DNA of 64,000 nucleotides, taken from an uncultured Muribaculaceae bacterium (GTDB taxonomy: Bacteria > Bacteroidota > Bacteroidia > Bacteroidales > Muribaculaceae). The stretch lies in assembly GCA_947176745.1 (NCBI GenBank), contig CAMWRV010000002.1:52378-116377 (forward strand), in the 5' to 3' direction. The number at the start of each line of letters is the position of its first letter. The first letter of the stretch is position 1. Both the position numbers and the translations under genes were made by a program. The notes under the pieces are model-generated. The model saw only the letters and a program-made list of their open reading frames with translations. It was not told the DNA's origin and searched no databases. Positions 1 to 8,862 of this stretch are shown in pieces.

Positions 1-410
1 ATATCAACTCACCCGGCGGTTCGGTGTACGCAGGACTCGGCATATACGACACAATGCAGTATATCAACTCCGACGTGTCTACCATATGCACCGGCATGGC
101 GGCCTCGATGGCAGCCGTCCTTCTTGTGGCAGGTGAAAGCGGCAAGCGCTTCGCGTTGCCCCATTCACGCGTGATGATCCATCAGCCCATGGGCGGCATT
201 CAGGGTCAGGCGTCGGATATCGAGATTACCGCACGCGAGATTCTGAAACTCAAATCGGAACTTTACAATATCATCTCCACTCATTCCGGCCAATCGTTTG
301 ATAAAGTCGAGGCCGACTCCGACCGCGACTACTGGATGACGGCAGCCGAGGCAAAAGAGTATGGAATGATCGACAAAGTGCTTGTAAATCCCCGCAAGGA
401 GGAAAACTGA
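1..410 (+). CDS. clpP: ATP-dependent Clp protease proteolytic subunit (5' truncated)
   Basis: This is the C-terminal part of ClpP, the serine peptidase that pairs with ClpX for cytoplasmic protein degradation. The frame is open from the window edge ([11 protein letters not shown]), so the ORF-track Met at 24 is internal and the true start lies upstream. The catalytic Ser sits in the GMAAS motif ([13 protein letters not shown]) and the catalytic His in the HQPMGG motif. The following Asp region and the alpha/beta handle helix are present. The stop at 408-410 is one base before the clpX start, so the two genes are almost certainly co-transcribed. The family assignment is very secure; only the N-terminus is missing. 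Confidence 0.97.
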   Translation, partial: INSPGGSVYAGLGIYDTMQYINSDVSTICTGMAASMAAVLLVAGESGKRFALPHSRVMIHQPMGGIQGQASDIEITAREILKLKSELYNIISTHSGQSFDKVEADSDRDYWMTAAEAKEYGMIDKVLVNPRKEEN

Positions 411-411
411 A

Positions 412-1656
412 ATGGCAAAGAAGACAACCAAAAGATGCGTGATGTGCGGCCGTGAGGAGACAGCTGCCAATCCGGTGGTGTCGGTCTATGACCAGCTTAC
501 TATCTGTGAGGAGTGCATAGACTTCATCAACCAGATGCGCGACTCGGAGAGACTCGACCGCCGCAACGCCGGAAACAAGGACAAGGGGGGCAAAAGCATC
601 CCGACTCCGAAGAAGATACATGAGTTTCTCGACCAGTATGTAATCGGTCAGGACGAGGCGAAGAAATATCTCTCGGTGGCTGTCTACAACCACTACAAGC
701 GAATCAATCAGAATGCAGACGATGATGATGTCGATATCGAAAAGTCGAACATCATCCTCGTAGGTCCGACCGGCACGGGGAAAACCTTGCTCGCCAAGTC
801 GATAGCCCGTCTGCTTGATGTTCCGTTCACGATTGTTGACGCGACAGTGCTTACTGAAGCCGGATACGTGGGAGAAGATATCGAATCTCTGCTGACGCGG
901 CTTCTTCAGGCATGCGACTACGATGTGGAGCGCGCCGAGCGCGGCATCGTTTTCATTGATGAGATCGACAAGATCGCCCGCAAGAGCGACAATCCATCAA
1001 TTACCCGCGATGTCAGCGGCGAGGGCGTGCAGCAGGGTCTGCTGAAGCTTCTCGAAGGAAGCACCGTGCTCGTTCCGCCCAACGGTGGCCGCAAGCATCC
1101 GGAGCAGAAGATGATCGCCGTCAATACAAAAAACATCCTCTTCATCTGCGGCGGAGCGTTCGACGGCATAGAGCGAAAGATCGCATCGCGTCTCAACACG
1201 CATATGGTTGGATACGGACATGACGAGAAGTCGCGCAAACGTCAGCGAGAGAACCTGATGCGCTATGTCCTCCCGCAGGATCTCAAGTCGTTCGGTCTGA
1301 TTCCTGAGATTATCGGACGTCTCCCGATTCTGACAAGCCTTGATCCCCTTGACCGCGAGGCGCTGCGCCGCATTCTCACCGAACCGAAGAATGCCATAAC
1401 CCGCCAGTACAAGAAAATGCTCGAACTCGACGGAGTGACGCTTGAGTTTGCCGACGAGGCTCTCGATCTGATCGTCGACAAGGCCATAGAATACAAGCTC
1501 GGCGCCCGAGGTCTGCGTTCTATAGTCGAGACAGTTATGGTCGATGCCATGTACGAAGCGCCCTCTTCCGACAGCAAGAAGCTTGTGATCGATGCCGACT
1601 ATGTCCGTTCGCAACTTGAAAAGGCTCATTTCGAGAAGACCCGTATTTCCGAGTGA
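412..1656 (+). CDS. clpX: ATP-dependent Clp protease ATP-binding subunit ClpX
   Basis: This AAA+ unfoldase delivers substrates to ClpP. The N-terminal C4 zinc-binding domain is complete (Cys9, 12, 32, 35). Walker A GPTGTGKT is at about residue 118, Walker B FIDEIDK at about 180, and sensor-2 GARGLRS near the C-terminus. The length of 414 aa is usual. The loop that carries the ClpP-docking IGF tripeptide in E. coli reads VGY here (HMVGYGHD). It starts one base after clpP and is followed by a strong hairpin, which suggests that clpPX ends here. Confidence 0.98.
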   Translation: MAKKTTKRCVMCGREETAANPVVSVYDQLTICEECIDFINQMRDSERLDRRNAGNKDKGGKSIPTPKKIHEFLDQYVIGQDEAKKYLSVAVYNHYKRINQNADDDDVDIEKSNIILVGPTGTGKTLLAKSIARLLDVPFTIVDATVLTEAGYVGEDIESLLTRLLQACDYDVERAERGIVFIDEIDKIARKSDNPSITRDVSGEGVQQGLLKLLEGSTVLVPPNGGRKHPEQKMIAVNTKNILFICGGAFDGIERKIASRLNTHMVGYGHDEKSRKRQRENLMRYVLPQDLKSFGLIPEIIGRLPILTSLDPLDREALRRILTEPKNAITRQYKKMLELDGVTLEFADEALDLIVDKAIEYKLGARGLRSIVETVMVDAMYEAPSSDSKKLVIDADYVRSQLEKAHFEKTRISE

Positions 1657-1733
1657 TAGGGCGTCAGTGACATGCGGTCAGATTCCGCACCCATAGCCCG
1701 ACATGGAATTGACCCTGCTGAAACACGATATGC

Positions 1734-1771
1734 AGTCCGCCGCACATCAGAATGTGTGGCGGACTTGTCTA
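1734..1771 (+). terminator. Putative clpPX terminator hairpin
   Basis: A 14-bp stem (AGTCCGCCGCACAT pairing with ATGTGTGGCGGACT, one G-U pair) closes on a CAGA loop about 80 bp after the clpX stop. The following tract (TGTCTATAT) is only moderately T-rich. Confidence 0.7.
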
Positions 1772-1840
1772 TATATACGCGGCATGCGGCATGTGTCGGG
1801 CGTACAAAATGAAAAATGATTAAAAAAGATGGTCATTTTC

Positions 1841-1871
1841 TTGCATTTTTCATAAAAATAATTTAATTTTG
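1841..1871 (+). promoter_or_regulatory. Bacteroidetes-type promoter for recQ
   Basis: TTG at 1841-1843 lies 20 bp from TAATTTTG at 1864-1871, matching the Bacteroidetes housekeeping consensus TTG-N19-21-TAnnTTTG. It would give a leader of about 45 nt before the recQ ATG at 1919. Confidence 0.7.
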
Positions 1872-1918
1872 TTAGTAAACGACACAATTGAATAATTATC
1901 TTCCCAAACCTCACTCCG

Positions 1919-4099
1919 ATGTCTGATACCGGTAAAATACTCGAAGCCCTCAAGACCCATTTCGGCTTTGATACATTCAAGGGAAACCAGCAGAAGATCA
2001 TAGAAAGTCTTCTCAGCGGGCGCGATGTCTTCGTGCTTATGCCGACCGGTGGCGGCAAGTCGCTCTGTTACCAGCTTCCTGCCCTTATGTCGGAAGGCAC
2101 GGCGATTGTCATCTCTCCGCTCATCGCCCTTATGAAGAATCAGGTAGACGCCATAAGAAGTTTCGAGGCCGAGGAGCATGTGGCTCATTTTCTGAACTCA
2201 TCGCTGTCAAGATCTGCGGCCAGGCAGGTGCGCAAGGATGTGCGCGAGGGGCGGACAAAGTTGCTTTATGTAGCTCCGGAGTCGCTCGCGAAGGGGGAGA
2301 TGGTCGAATTTCTCAAATCGATAAAGATCTCGTTTTTCGCAGTCGACGAGGCTCACTGCATCTCCGAATGGGGACACGATTTCAGGCCTGAATACCGCAA
2401 GATCAGACCGCTTATCTCGATGATCGGGGAGTTTCCGGTGATAGCGCTTACCGCTACAGCCACTCCCAAAGTGCAGCATGATATCCAGAAGAATCTCGGC
2501 ATACTCGACGCATGCGTGTTCAGATCGAGCTTTAACAGGAAGAACCTGTACTATGAGGTGCGTCCGAAGACAAAAGATGTCGACCGCGACATAATCAGAT
2601 ACATAAAGAGCAACCCCGGGCGTTCGGGCATCGTCTATTGTCTCAGCCGGCGCAAGGTCGAGGAACTTGCAGAAACTCTGCGCATAAACGGCATACAGGC
2701 GTTGCCTTACCATGCCGGCATGGACGGCGCCACCCGCTCGGCCAATCAGGACGCTTTTCTCAACGAGGACGTCGATGTGATAGTCGCCACTATAGCATTC
2801 GGCATGGGAATAGACAAACCCGACGTCAGGTACGTGCTTCATTACGACATACCCAAGAGTCTCGAAGGATACTATCAGGAGACCGGGCGCGCCGGGCGAG
2901 ACGGCGGAGAAGGTCGCTGCATCGCTTTCTACACCCGCAAGGATCTGCAGAAACTTGAGAAACTGATACAGACAAAGTCGGTCACCGAGCAGGAGATCAG
3001 CCGACAGTTGCTCATGGAAGCCGCCGACTATGCGGAGTCATCCGTGTGCCGCCGCAAGATTCTGATGCACTATTTCGGAGAATCTTACGACGATGAGAAC
3101 TGCTGTAACTGCGACAACTGTCTTAATCCGCGGAGGCGGATAGAAGCCACAGGTGAGGCGCAGACTGTCATAGAGATGGTAGATGCCGTCGGCGAGCGGT
3201 TCAGGTTGGAATATATTGTCAATATGCTGATAGGAAGGGCTACTGACGAGATCAGGGGCAACGGGCATGAGCAACTTGAACTGTTCGGAGCACTTAAGTC
3301 GATGGAGGAGAAGCTGGTGGGCATGCTTGTGCGTCAGTCAGTCATAGCCGGATTTCTTGAGAAAGATCTCGACAATTACGGAATACTGAAGGTTACGCTC
3401 GGCGGATATGAGTTCCATGAGAATCCGGTTCCCTTCTTTGTAGTGGAAGATGTGGACTATTCAGATACCGCTTCCACAGAGTCGCAGTCGTGTTATGCGG
3501 TCGGAGCACTCGATCAGGAACTCTATTCAATCCTCAAGGGGCTGCGCCGCGACGTGGCGCGAAGGGTGGGCGTGCCCCCGTATCTTGTCTTTCTTGAGGC
3601 TTCGCTTGAGGCCATGGCCACCATGTATCCTGTAACGAGCGAGGAACTGCTGACTGTGCCGGGAGTCGGAGCCGGCAAAGCGTCACGATACGGAAAGGAA
3701 TTCACCGATGTCATAGCCCGTTACGTAGAGGAAAACGAGATCGAGCGTCCTGCCGACATGCGTGTGAAACTGATGCCCAGCAGAAGCAACCGCAAGATAT
3801 CGATCATCCAGGCTATCGACCGCAAGATCGACCTTGATCAGCTTTGCGAGGGAATGGGCATGGAGTTCTCCGAATTTCTTGATGAGCTCGAGGCCATAGT
3901 CGAGGCCGGCACCAAGATAGATATCGATTATTTTATCGACGAGGTGTTTGATGAGGAGCAGGTGCAGGATATGACAGAATATTTTATGGAAAGTGCCGAC
4001 GGCGACGTCGAGACAGCCATACAGGAACTCGGTGCCGAATATGACGAGGACGATATACGCCTGCTTCGCGTCAAGTTTATATCAGATGTAGGCAACTGA
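1919..4099 (+). CDS. recQ: ATP-dependent DNA helicase RecQ
   Basis: This 3'-5' superfamily 2 helicase acts in recombination and replication-fork repair. The helicase core has motif I MPTGGGKS near residue 41 and motif II VDEAH near 141, followed by SEWGHDFRPEY, typical of RecQ. The RQC zinc-binding cluster (CRRKILMHYFG then CCNCDNC) sits around residues 375-405. A winged-helix segment and an HRDC domain (VPGVGAGKASRYGKEF) at about 530-605 follow. The C-terminal acidic extension gives 726 aa, as in other Bacteroidetes RecQ proteins. It is transcribed alone from its own promoter, well separated from clpX. Confidence 0.97.
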   Translation: MSDTGKILEALKTHFGFDTFKGNQQKIIESLLSGRDVFVLMPTGGGKSLCYQLPALMSEGTAIVISPLIALMKNQVDAIRSFEAEEHVAHFLNSSLSRSAARQVRKDVREGRTKLLYVAPESLAKGEMVEFLKSIKISFFAVDEAHCISEWGHDFRPEYRKIRPLISMIGEFPVIALTATATPKVQHDIQKNLGILDACVFRSSFNRKNLYYEVRPKTKDVDRDIIRYIKSNPGRSGIVYCLSRRKVEELAETLRINGIQALPYHAGMDGATRSANQDAFLNEDVDVIVATIAFGMGIDKPDVRYVLHYDIPKSLEGYYQETGRAGRDGGEGRCIAFYTRKDLQKLEKLIQTKSVTEQEISRQLLMEAADYAESSVCRRKILMHYFGESYDDENCCNCDNCLNPRRRIEATGEAQTVIEMVDAVGERFRLEYIVNMLIGRATDEIRGNGHEQLELFGALKSMEEKLVGMLVRQSVIAGFLEKDLDNYGILKVTLGGYEFHENPVPFFVVEDVDYSDTASTESQSCYAVGALDQELYSILKGLRRDVARRVGVPPYLVFLEASLEAMATMYPVTSEELLTVPGVGAGKASRYGKEFTDVIARYVEENEIERPADMRVKLMPSRSNRKISIIQAIDRKIDLDQLCEGMGMEFSEFLDELEAIVEAGTKIDIDYFIDEVFDEEQVQDMTEYFMESADGDVETAIQELGAEYDEDDIRLLRVKFISDVGN

Positions 4100-4798
4100 C
4101 TGCGGCGGTATGTGATGCAATCCTGTCGCCACTACAATTTTTTAGGGTAGTATTCGTTTACAGAATTGAGAAAGACCGGCAGCCGGTCACAGACAAAAAA
4201 CTATATCCGTAAAACAGGAATGAAAAAAACAGTAGCAGCCGGACTCGGAGCATGCGCGGTGGCTTTGGGCTTTGCCGCAAAAGATCCGGTGATCATGACA
4301 GTCAACGGAGTTGATGTGCCAAGATCCGAATTTGAATACCTTTACAACAAGAACAGTCAGCAGCAGATCAACCCTCAGACTCTCGAGGAATATGTCGAGA
4401 TGTTCAAGCTTTACAAGATGAAAGTGGCAGATGCCAAGGCAGAGGGAATCGACACCACAGCCGCCTTTCTCAAGGAGACGGCCCAGTATCGTCATGATCT
4501 CGCCGCTCCATATCTGACTGACTCGGTTTATATCAACCAGCTTGTAAAAGAAGCCTACGACCGTTCGCTCGAAGAGGTGGAGGCTTACCACATAATGTTG
4601 TTCAAGACACGCGACGCGGCTGCGAACGCTGCTCTCCGACAGCGTGCCGACAGTCTGAGGGATGTGCTCCGCGGAGGAGGCGATTTCACCGATCTCGCAG
4701 TCAGATACTCGCAGGACCGAGGCAGCAAGGATCGCGGCGGACGCATGGGCTGGATCGTTGCCGGCACATATCCCGCTGCATTCGAACTTGAGGCTTAC

Positions 4799-5038
4799 AG
4801 ACTGCCCGAGGGTGCGGTTTCGGATGTTGTGGAATCCCCCGTGGGCTATCATATTCTCAAAGGCGGCAAGCATCGCAAAGCGCGTGGAAAAGTTCAGGTG
4901 TCGCATATCCTCAAGCTCACACAGGGCAAGGATGAAGCCGGCGTAGCACAGGCGAAGAAAGAGATCGACAGCCTCTACAATGTGGTGAAGGCCGCTCCCG
5001 AGACTTTCAATGCAGTGGCTACAGCCAATTCCGAAGAC
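4799..5038 (+). repeat. Tandem duplication, copy 1 (240 bp including 4-bp shared edge)
   Basis: The sequence from AGACTGCCCGAGG to CCGAAGAC recurs exactly 236 bp downstream. The copies share a 4-bp AGAC edge at 5035-5038. It covers the end of PpiC domain 1 and the start of PpiC domain 2. Confidence 0.97.
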
Positions 5039-5274
5039 TGCCCGAGGGTGCGGTTTCGGATGTTGTGGAATCCCCCGTGGGCTATCATATTCTCAAAGGC
5101 GGCAAGCATCGCAAAGCGCGTGGAAAAGTTCAGGTGTCGCATATCCTCAAGCTCACACAGGGCAAGGATGAAGCCGGCGTAGCACAGGCGAAGAAAGAGA
5201 TCGACAGCCTCTACAATGTGGTGAAGGCCGCTCCCGAGACTTTCAATGCAGTGGCTACAGCCAATTCCGAAGAC
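5035..5274 (+). repeat. Tandem duplication, copy 2
   Basis: This is identical to 4799-5038 at every base I compared. The downstream edge AGACCGCGG continues into the intact reading frame that runs to 6396. Confidence 0.97.
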
Positions 5275-6415
5275 CGCGGTTCGGCTCGCCAGGGCGGCAT
5301 GCTCCCCTGGTTCGGCGCTGGTGAAATGGTGGCTGAGTTCGATTCAGTGGCATTCTCGCTCTCTGACGGAGAGATCAGCGAACCGGTGAAAACTGCATAT
5401 GGTTATCATATTATCCGTCGCTACGATTCGCAGGAAGTGCCGTCGCTTGAAAAGATGAAGCCGCAGGCCATAGCGAAGATCACCAATCCGCAGGATCCCA
5501 GATTCAAGCTTGTGCGCGACCGCCAGACCGCCGCATTCGCCAAGAATCACAAAGGATCTCTCAATTCGAAGACTGTGGGATTGCTTAAGGCAGACGTGGA
5601 GCGTCAGGGTCTCGATTCCCTTCTTTTTGCAAACTGGACCGCTGCTCCTTCGGCCGACATGCCCCTCGCTTCGGTAGACGGCAAGACAAAGAAAGTATCG
5701 GATTTCATGTCATCAATCAGCTACCTGCGAGTACCGGCGTCGGCAACTGCAGTCGAGATGCTTGAAGACAATCTCGATGCCTACTACAACGGACTCCTTG
5801 TGGATGCCGAAGAGCTCTCTCTTGAACAGTCCGAGCCTGATTACCGCAACCTTCTCAAGGAATACATCGACGGAAGCCTTCTTTATGAGGTCAGCGTGCG
5901 CAAGGTCTGGGACAAGGCCGCCAAAGACACCGACGGTCTCAGAAGTTTCTTCGAGCGAAACAGAGACAATTACAAATGGACCGAGCCTCATGCAAAGGGA
6001 TTCCTCGTCCAGGCGTCAAACGACTCTGTGGCGGGTCTGATACGCGAACGCGCCGCACAGCTCGCTCCCGACACACTTGTGCAGACGCTCCGAAAGGAAT
6101 TTAAAGGCAATATCGCAGTAGACAAGGTGCTTGTATCGAAAGGAACCAATGCCATGGTAGACAATATCGTGTTCGGCGCTCCTCAGGTTCAGCCTTCGAA
6201 TGCGAAATATCAGGTATATTTCATGGTCAATCCCCGTGTGCTTATGGAGCCTGAAGAGGTAGAAGACGTGAAAGGTCTCGTGACAAGCGACTATCAGAAC
6301 GAATTCCAGGCTGCCTGGGAAAATGAGCTCCGGAGCAAATATCCGGTGATTGTCAACGAGAAAGTTCTCAAACAAGTCAAGAAATCCGGAAAGTAATCCG
6401 GCTCGGCATGATATG

Positions 6416-6447
6416 AGGCGACACTTCAGGCAAGTGTCGCCTTTTTT
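6416..6447 (+). terminator. Rho-independent terminator after the broken parvulin gene
   Basis: AGGCGACACTT pairs perfectly with AAGTGTCGCCT (11 bp) across a 5-nt loop and is followed by TTTTTTC. Confidence 0.9.
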
Positions 6448-6515
6448 CTATGCATGCGGTGCGTTAGAGCTACATTTTTTCATCTCCGGATAGCCTGAGT
6501 TAGAAGAAAAATGAC

Positions 6516-6523
6516 TATTTTTG
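6516..6523 (+). promoter_or_regulatory. -7 element very close to the next start codon
   Basis: TATTTTTG matches TAnnTTTG and ends 7 bp before the ATG at 6531. No clear TTG -33 element is present at the expected spacing. Confidence 0.45.
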
Positions 6524-6530
6524 TAGTTAG

Positions 6531-7460
6531 ATGTGTTCTATGCGCTACATAGCGGCTTTCGCTGCCGCATGCTTGTTGGTCCAGCTTCTGTCATGCAGGT
6601 CGCAATCGGCTGACGCACAGCAGTCGGACGATGTTCTCGTGTCTGTGGGAGACTCGACTCTTACGGTGTCGGAAGTGTTGCGCAGAATCCCGGCGGGGCT
6701 GAATCCCGCAGACAGTGCCAACATGTTCGAAAGAATAGTGGGCGACTGGGTCCGCGATCTTGTGCTGATCGACGTCGCCGAGAAGAACATTCCCGATATG
6801 GACAGAATCGACCGGATGGTCGAGGCCTATAGAAACGGATTGATCGTCAGTCAATATCTTTCGACAGTGTCGGAGCGTGCGGCAGATGATGTCCCGGAAT
6901 CAAGGATAAAGCGATATTACGAGACGCATCGCGACGGTCTTGTGCTCGATCAGCCGCTTGTGAAGGGAGTATTTGTCAAGGTTGCCGCCAATGACGAGAC
7001 TCTTGACAATCTTAGAAAGTGGATGTCGCGTCTGACTGACGAGGATGTTGACAATATCGAGAAATATGGTCTGAGACAGGCTACGAGGTATGAATATTTC
7101 CGCGACGAATGGCACGAATGGAGTGTGATAGCGGAGCAGATTCCCTATCGCTTCTTTGATGCCGACGCGTTTGTCAGTTCTTCCGCTGATTTTGAGACAG
7201 AGGCCGACGGATCCGTCTATATCCTGCACATTTCGGATTATATTCCGAGTGGTAAGGAAATGCCTTATGAATTTGCAAGGCTTAAGATCCGCGAGATATT
7301 GAGAGCTACCGATGTGGCCTCTCACCGCGACAGGCTAATGGAGGACATCTACCGTGAACGCATAAGGTCAGGAGCGCTCAGACCCGGACTATACGATCCT
7401 GTGGGAAGAAAGTTCAGCAATCCTGTTGATAATAGCAAGAATAATCAAAAACAGAAATAA
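6531..7460 (+). CDS. Lipoprotein of the parvulin/SurA-like family
   Basis: This is a probable periplasm-facing lipoprotein. The N-terminus (MRYIAAFAAACLLVQLLSC) has a hydrophobic segment ending in a lipobox, LLSC. The rest resembles the N-terminal chaperone region of SurA-like proteins (SVGDSTLTVSEVLRRIP, then a helical segment). A clear PpiC isomerase core is not obvious, so it may be a chaperone-only relative. The start could be 6531 or the in-frame ATG at 6540, which gives the shorter signal peptide. It ends 2 bp before the next gene's GTG start, so the two are translationally linked. The exact function is inferred from its neighbours. Confidence 0.8.
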   Translation: MCSMRYIAAFAAACLLVQLLSCRSQSADAQQSDDVLVSVGDSTLTVSEVLRRIPAGLNPADSANMFERIVGDWVRDLVLIDVAEKNIPDMDRIDRMVEAYRNGLIVSQYLSTVSERAADDVPESRIKRYYETHRDGLVLDQPLVKGVFVKVAANDETLDNLRKWMSRLTDEDVDNIEKYGLRQATRYEYFRDEWHEWSVIAEQIPYRFFDADAFVSSSADFETEADGSVYILHISDYIPSGKEMPYEFARLKIREILRATDVASHRDRLMEDIYRERIRSGALRPGLYDPVGRKFSNPVDNSKNNQKQK

Positions 7461-7462
7461 AA

Positions 7463-8830
7463 GTGAAAATACGTAATCTGGTACTGCCGGTGACAATCAT
7501 GGCCGCGATATGCGCCATCGCAGCCCCTATAAAGAAGAATGTGGTCGATGAGGTGGCATGGGTAGTCGGTGACGAGCCGATATTCCGTTCCGATATTGAG
7601 GAACAGTACATGCAGGCGCGACAGGAGGGTGCGACGATCGGAGGTGACCCGTATTGTGTCATTCCGGAGCGCATAGCGGTTGAAAAACTGTTTCTTCATC
7701 AGGCCAAACTCGACACCATCGTGGCTCCTGAGGCCCAGGTGGCATCCGGAGTAGACAAGCGACTCAATTTCTTCATTGCCAATCTCGGATCCAAAGAGAA
7801 GGTAGAGGAGTATTTCCGCAAACCCCTTCCTGCGCTCAGGGAACAACTGATGGACATGATGCGCAACGGATATATCGTGGATCAGGTGCAGTCAAACCTG
7901 ACAAAAGATGTCAAGGCAACACCAAATGACGTGCGCAAATATTTTGCAGCTCTTCCCGCCGACAGTGTGCCCTATGTGCCTATGCAGGTCGAGACACAGG
8001 TCATCATGATCAATCCGCGTATACCCGAACAGGAGATCGAGGATGTAAAGGCGCGTCTGCGCGATTATGCAGACCGTGTGAACAGAGGTGAGATGCCTTT
8101 CTCGACACTCGCCATCGCATACAGCGAGGACGACGGCTCGGCGATGCAGGGTGGCGAACTCGGATTTCACGGCCGGGCCGACTGGGTGCCCGAATTCTCG
8201 CAGGTAGCGTTCAATCTCAGCGATCCCAACCGTGTGTCGCGCATCGTCGAGACAGAATATGGCTATCATATCATCCAGCTTATCGAGAAGAGGGGAGAAC
8301 AGGTCAATGTGCGTCATATCCTTCTGACTCCTAAAGTCAACAGTAAGGATCTCGCTGACGGAGTGGTGAAACTTGATTCGCTCAGAAAGGAGATCGTGGC
8401 CGGAAAGATTCCCTTCAACGAAGCGGCCCAGTGGGTGTCGCAGGATAAGGACACCAAGAACAACAACGGAGTCATGATGAACCAGAAAACCGGTTCGAGC
8501 CGGTTCGAGATGCAGGATCTTCCGCCTGAAATCGCGCGTCGTGTCGAGCTTATGCAGCCAGGCGACATATCTGAGGCCTTCATCATGAAAGACCAGCGCA
8601 AGAACCGCGATGTCATCGCTATCGTGCGCCTCACTGACCGTATCCCCGGGCACAAGGCGACACTGAGCGATGACTACAACATGATCAAGCAGATGTATGA
8701 GCAGAATGCAAAGCAGAAAATCATCAAGGAGTGGGTGGAGAAAAAAATAGGTGACACCTACACCAGAATCTCCGAGGGATGGGACGCCTGCGAGTTCGAG
8801 TACAAGGGGTGGAACAGTCAGTCGCACTGA
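7463..8830 (+). CDS. SurA-like peptidyl-prolyl cis-trans isomerase
   Basis: This exported folding factor for outer-membrane proteins starts at GTG 7463. A hydrophobic signal segment (LVLPVTIMAAICAIAAP) comes first. A SurA N-terminal-like domain (DEVAWVVGDEPIFRSDIEEQ) follows. Two parvulin regions come next. One has PFSTLAIAYSEDDGSAMQGGELGF and ends in EYGYHIIQLIEKR. The second begins VRHILLTPKVN and is more divergent. At 455 aa it is close to the usual SurA length of about 430-450. With the upstream lipoprotein and the broken paralogue it forms a three-gene parvulin cluster before the OstA-like gene. Confidence 0.93.
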   Translation: MKIRNLVLPVTIMAAICAIAAPIKKNVVDEVAWVVGDEPIFRSDIEEQYMQARQEGATIGGDPYCVIPERIAVEKLFLHQAKLDTIVAPEAQVASGVDKRLNFFIANLGSKEKVEEYFRKPLPALREQLMDMMRNGYIVDQVQSNLTKDVKATPNDVRKYFAALPADSVPYVPMQVETQVIMINPRIPEQEIEDVKARLRDYADRVNRGEMPFSTLAIAYSEDDGSAMQGGELGFHGRADWVPEFSQVAFNLSDPNRVSRIVETEYGYHIIQLIEKRGEQVNVRHILLTPKVNSKDLADGVVKLDSLRKEIVAGKIPFNEAAQWVSQDKDTKNNNGVMMNQKTGSSRFEMQDLPPEIARRVELMQPGDISEAFIMKDQRKNRDVIAIVRLTDRIPGHKATLSDDYNMIKQMYEQNAKQKIIKEWVEKKIGDTYTRISEGWDACEFEYKGWNSQSH

Positions 8831-8862
8831 TCACGCGTTTCAGACACATGATTTGATCCGGC

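Larger units (their letters stand above)
4220..6396 (+). pseudogene. SurA-like parvulin-type peptidyl-prolyl isomerase, frame broken by a tandem duplication
   Basis: The gene encodes an exported folding factor with a signal peptide (MKKTVAAGLGACAVALGFAA) and two PpiC/parvulin domains. The first carries AYHIMLFK, GDFTDLAVRYSQD and GGRMGW; the second carries VSHILKL and [13 protein letters not shown] 236-bp segment is duplicated exactly in tandem. Because 236 is not a multiple of 3, the frame is lost and translation from 4220 would end at 5182 (320 aa). The second half is open to 6396 in another frame. Removing one copy restores a single ORF of about 646 aa. The start at 4220 gives a clean signal peptide; the longer ORF from 4166 does not. 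It heads a run of envelope genes. An assembly artefact cannot be excluded. Confidence 0.85.

Noticed and set aside
5065-6396. Separate PPIase gene starting at 5065
   Set aside because: The ATG-like start lies inside the tandem duplication, has no signal peptide, and the frame is simply the second half of the interrupted gene.
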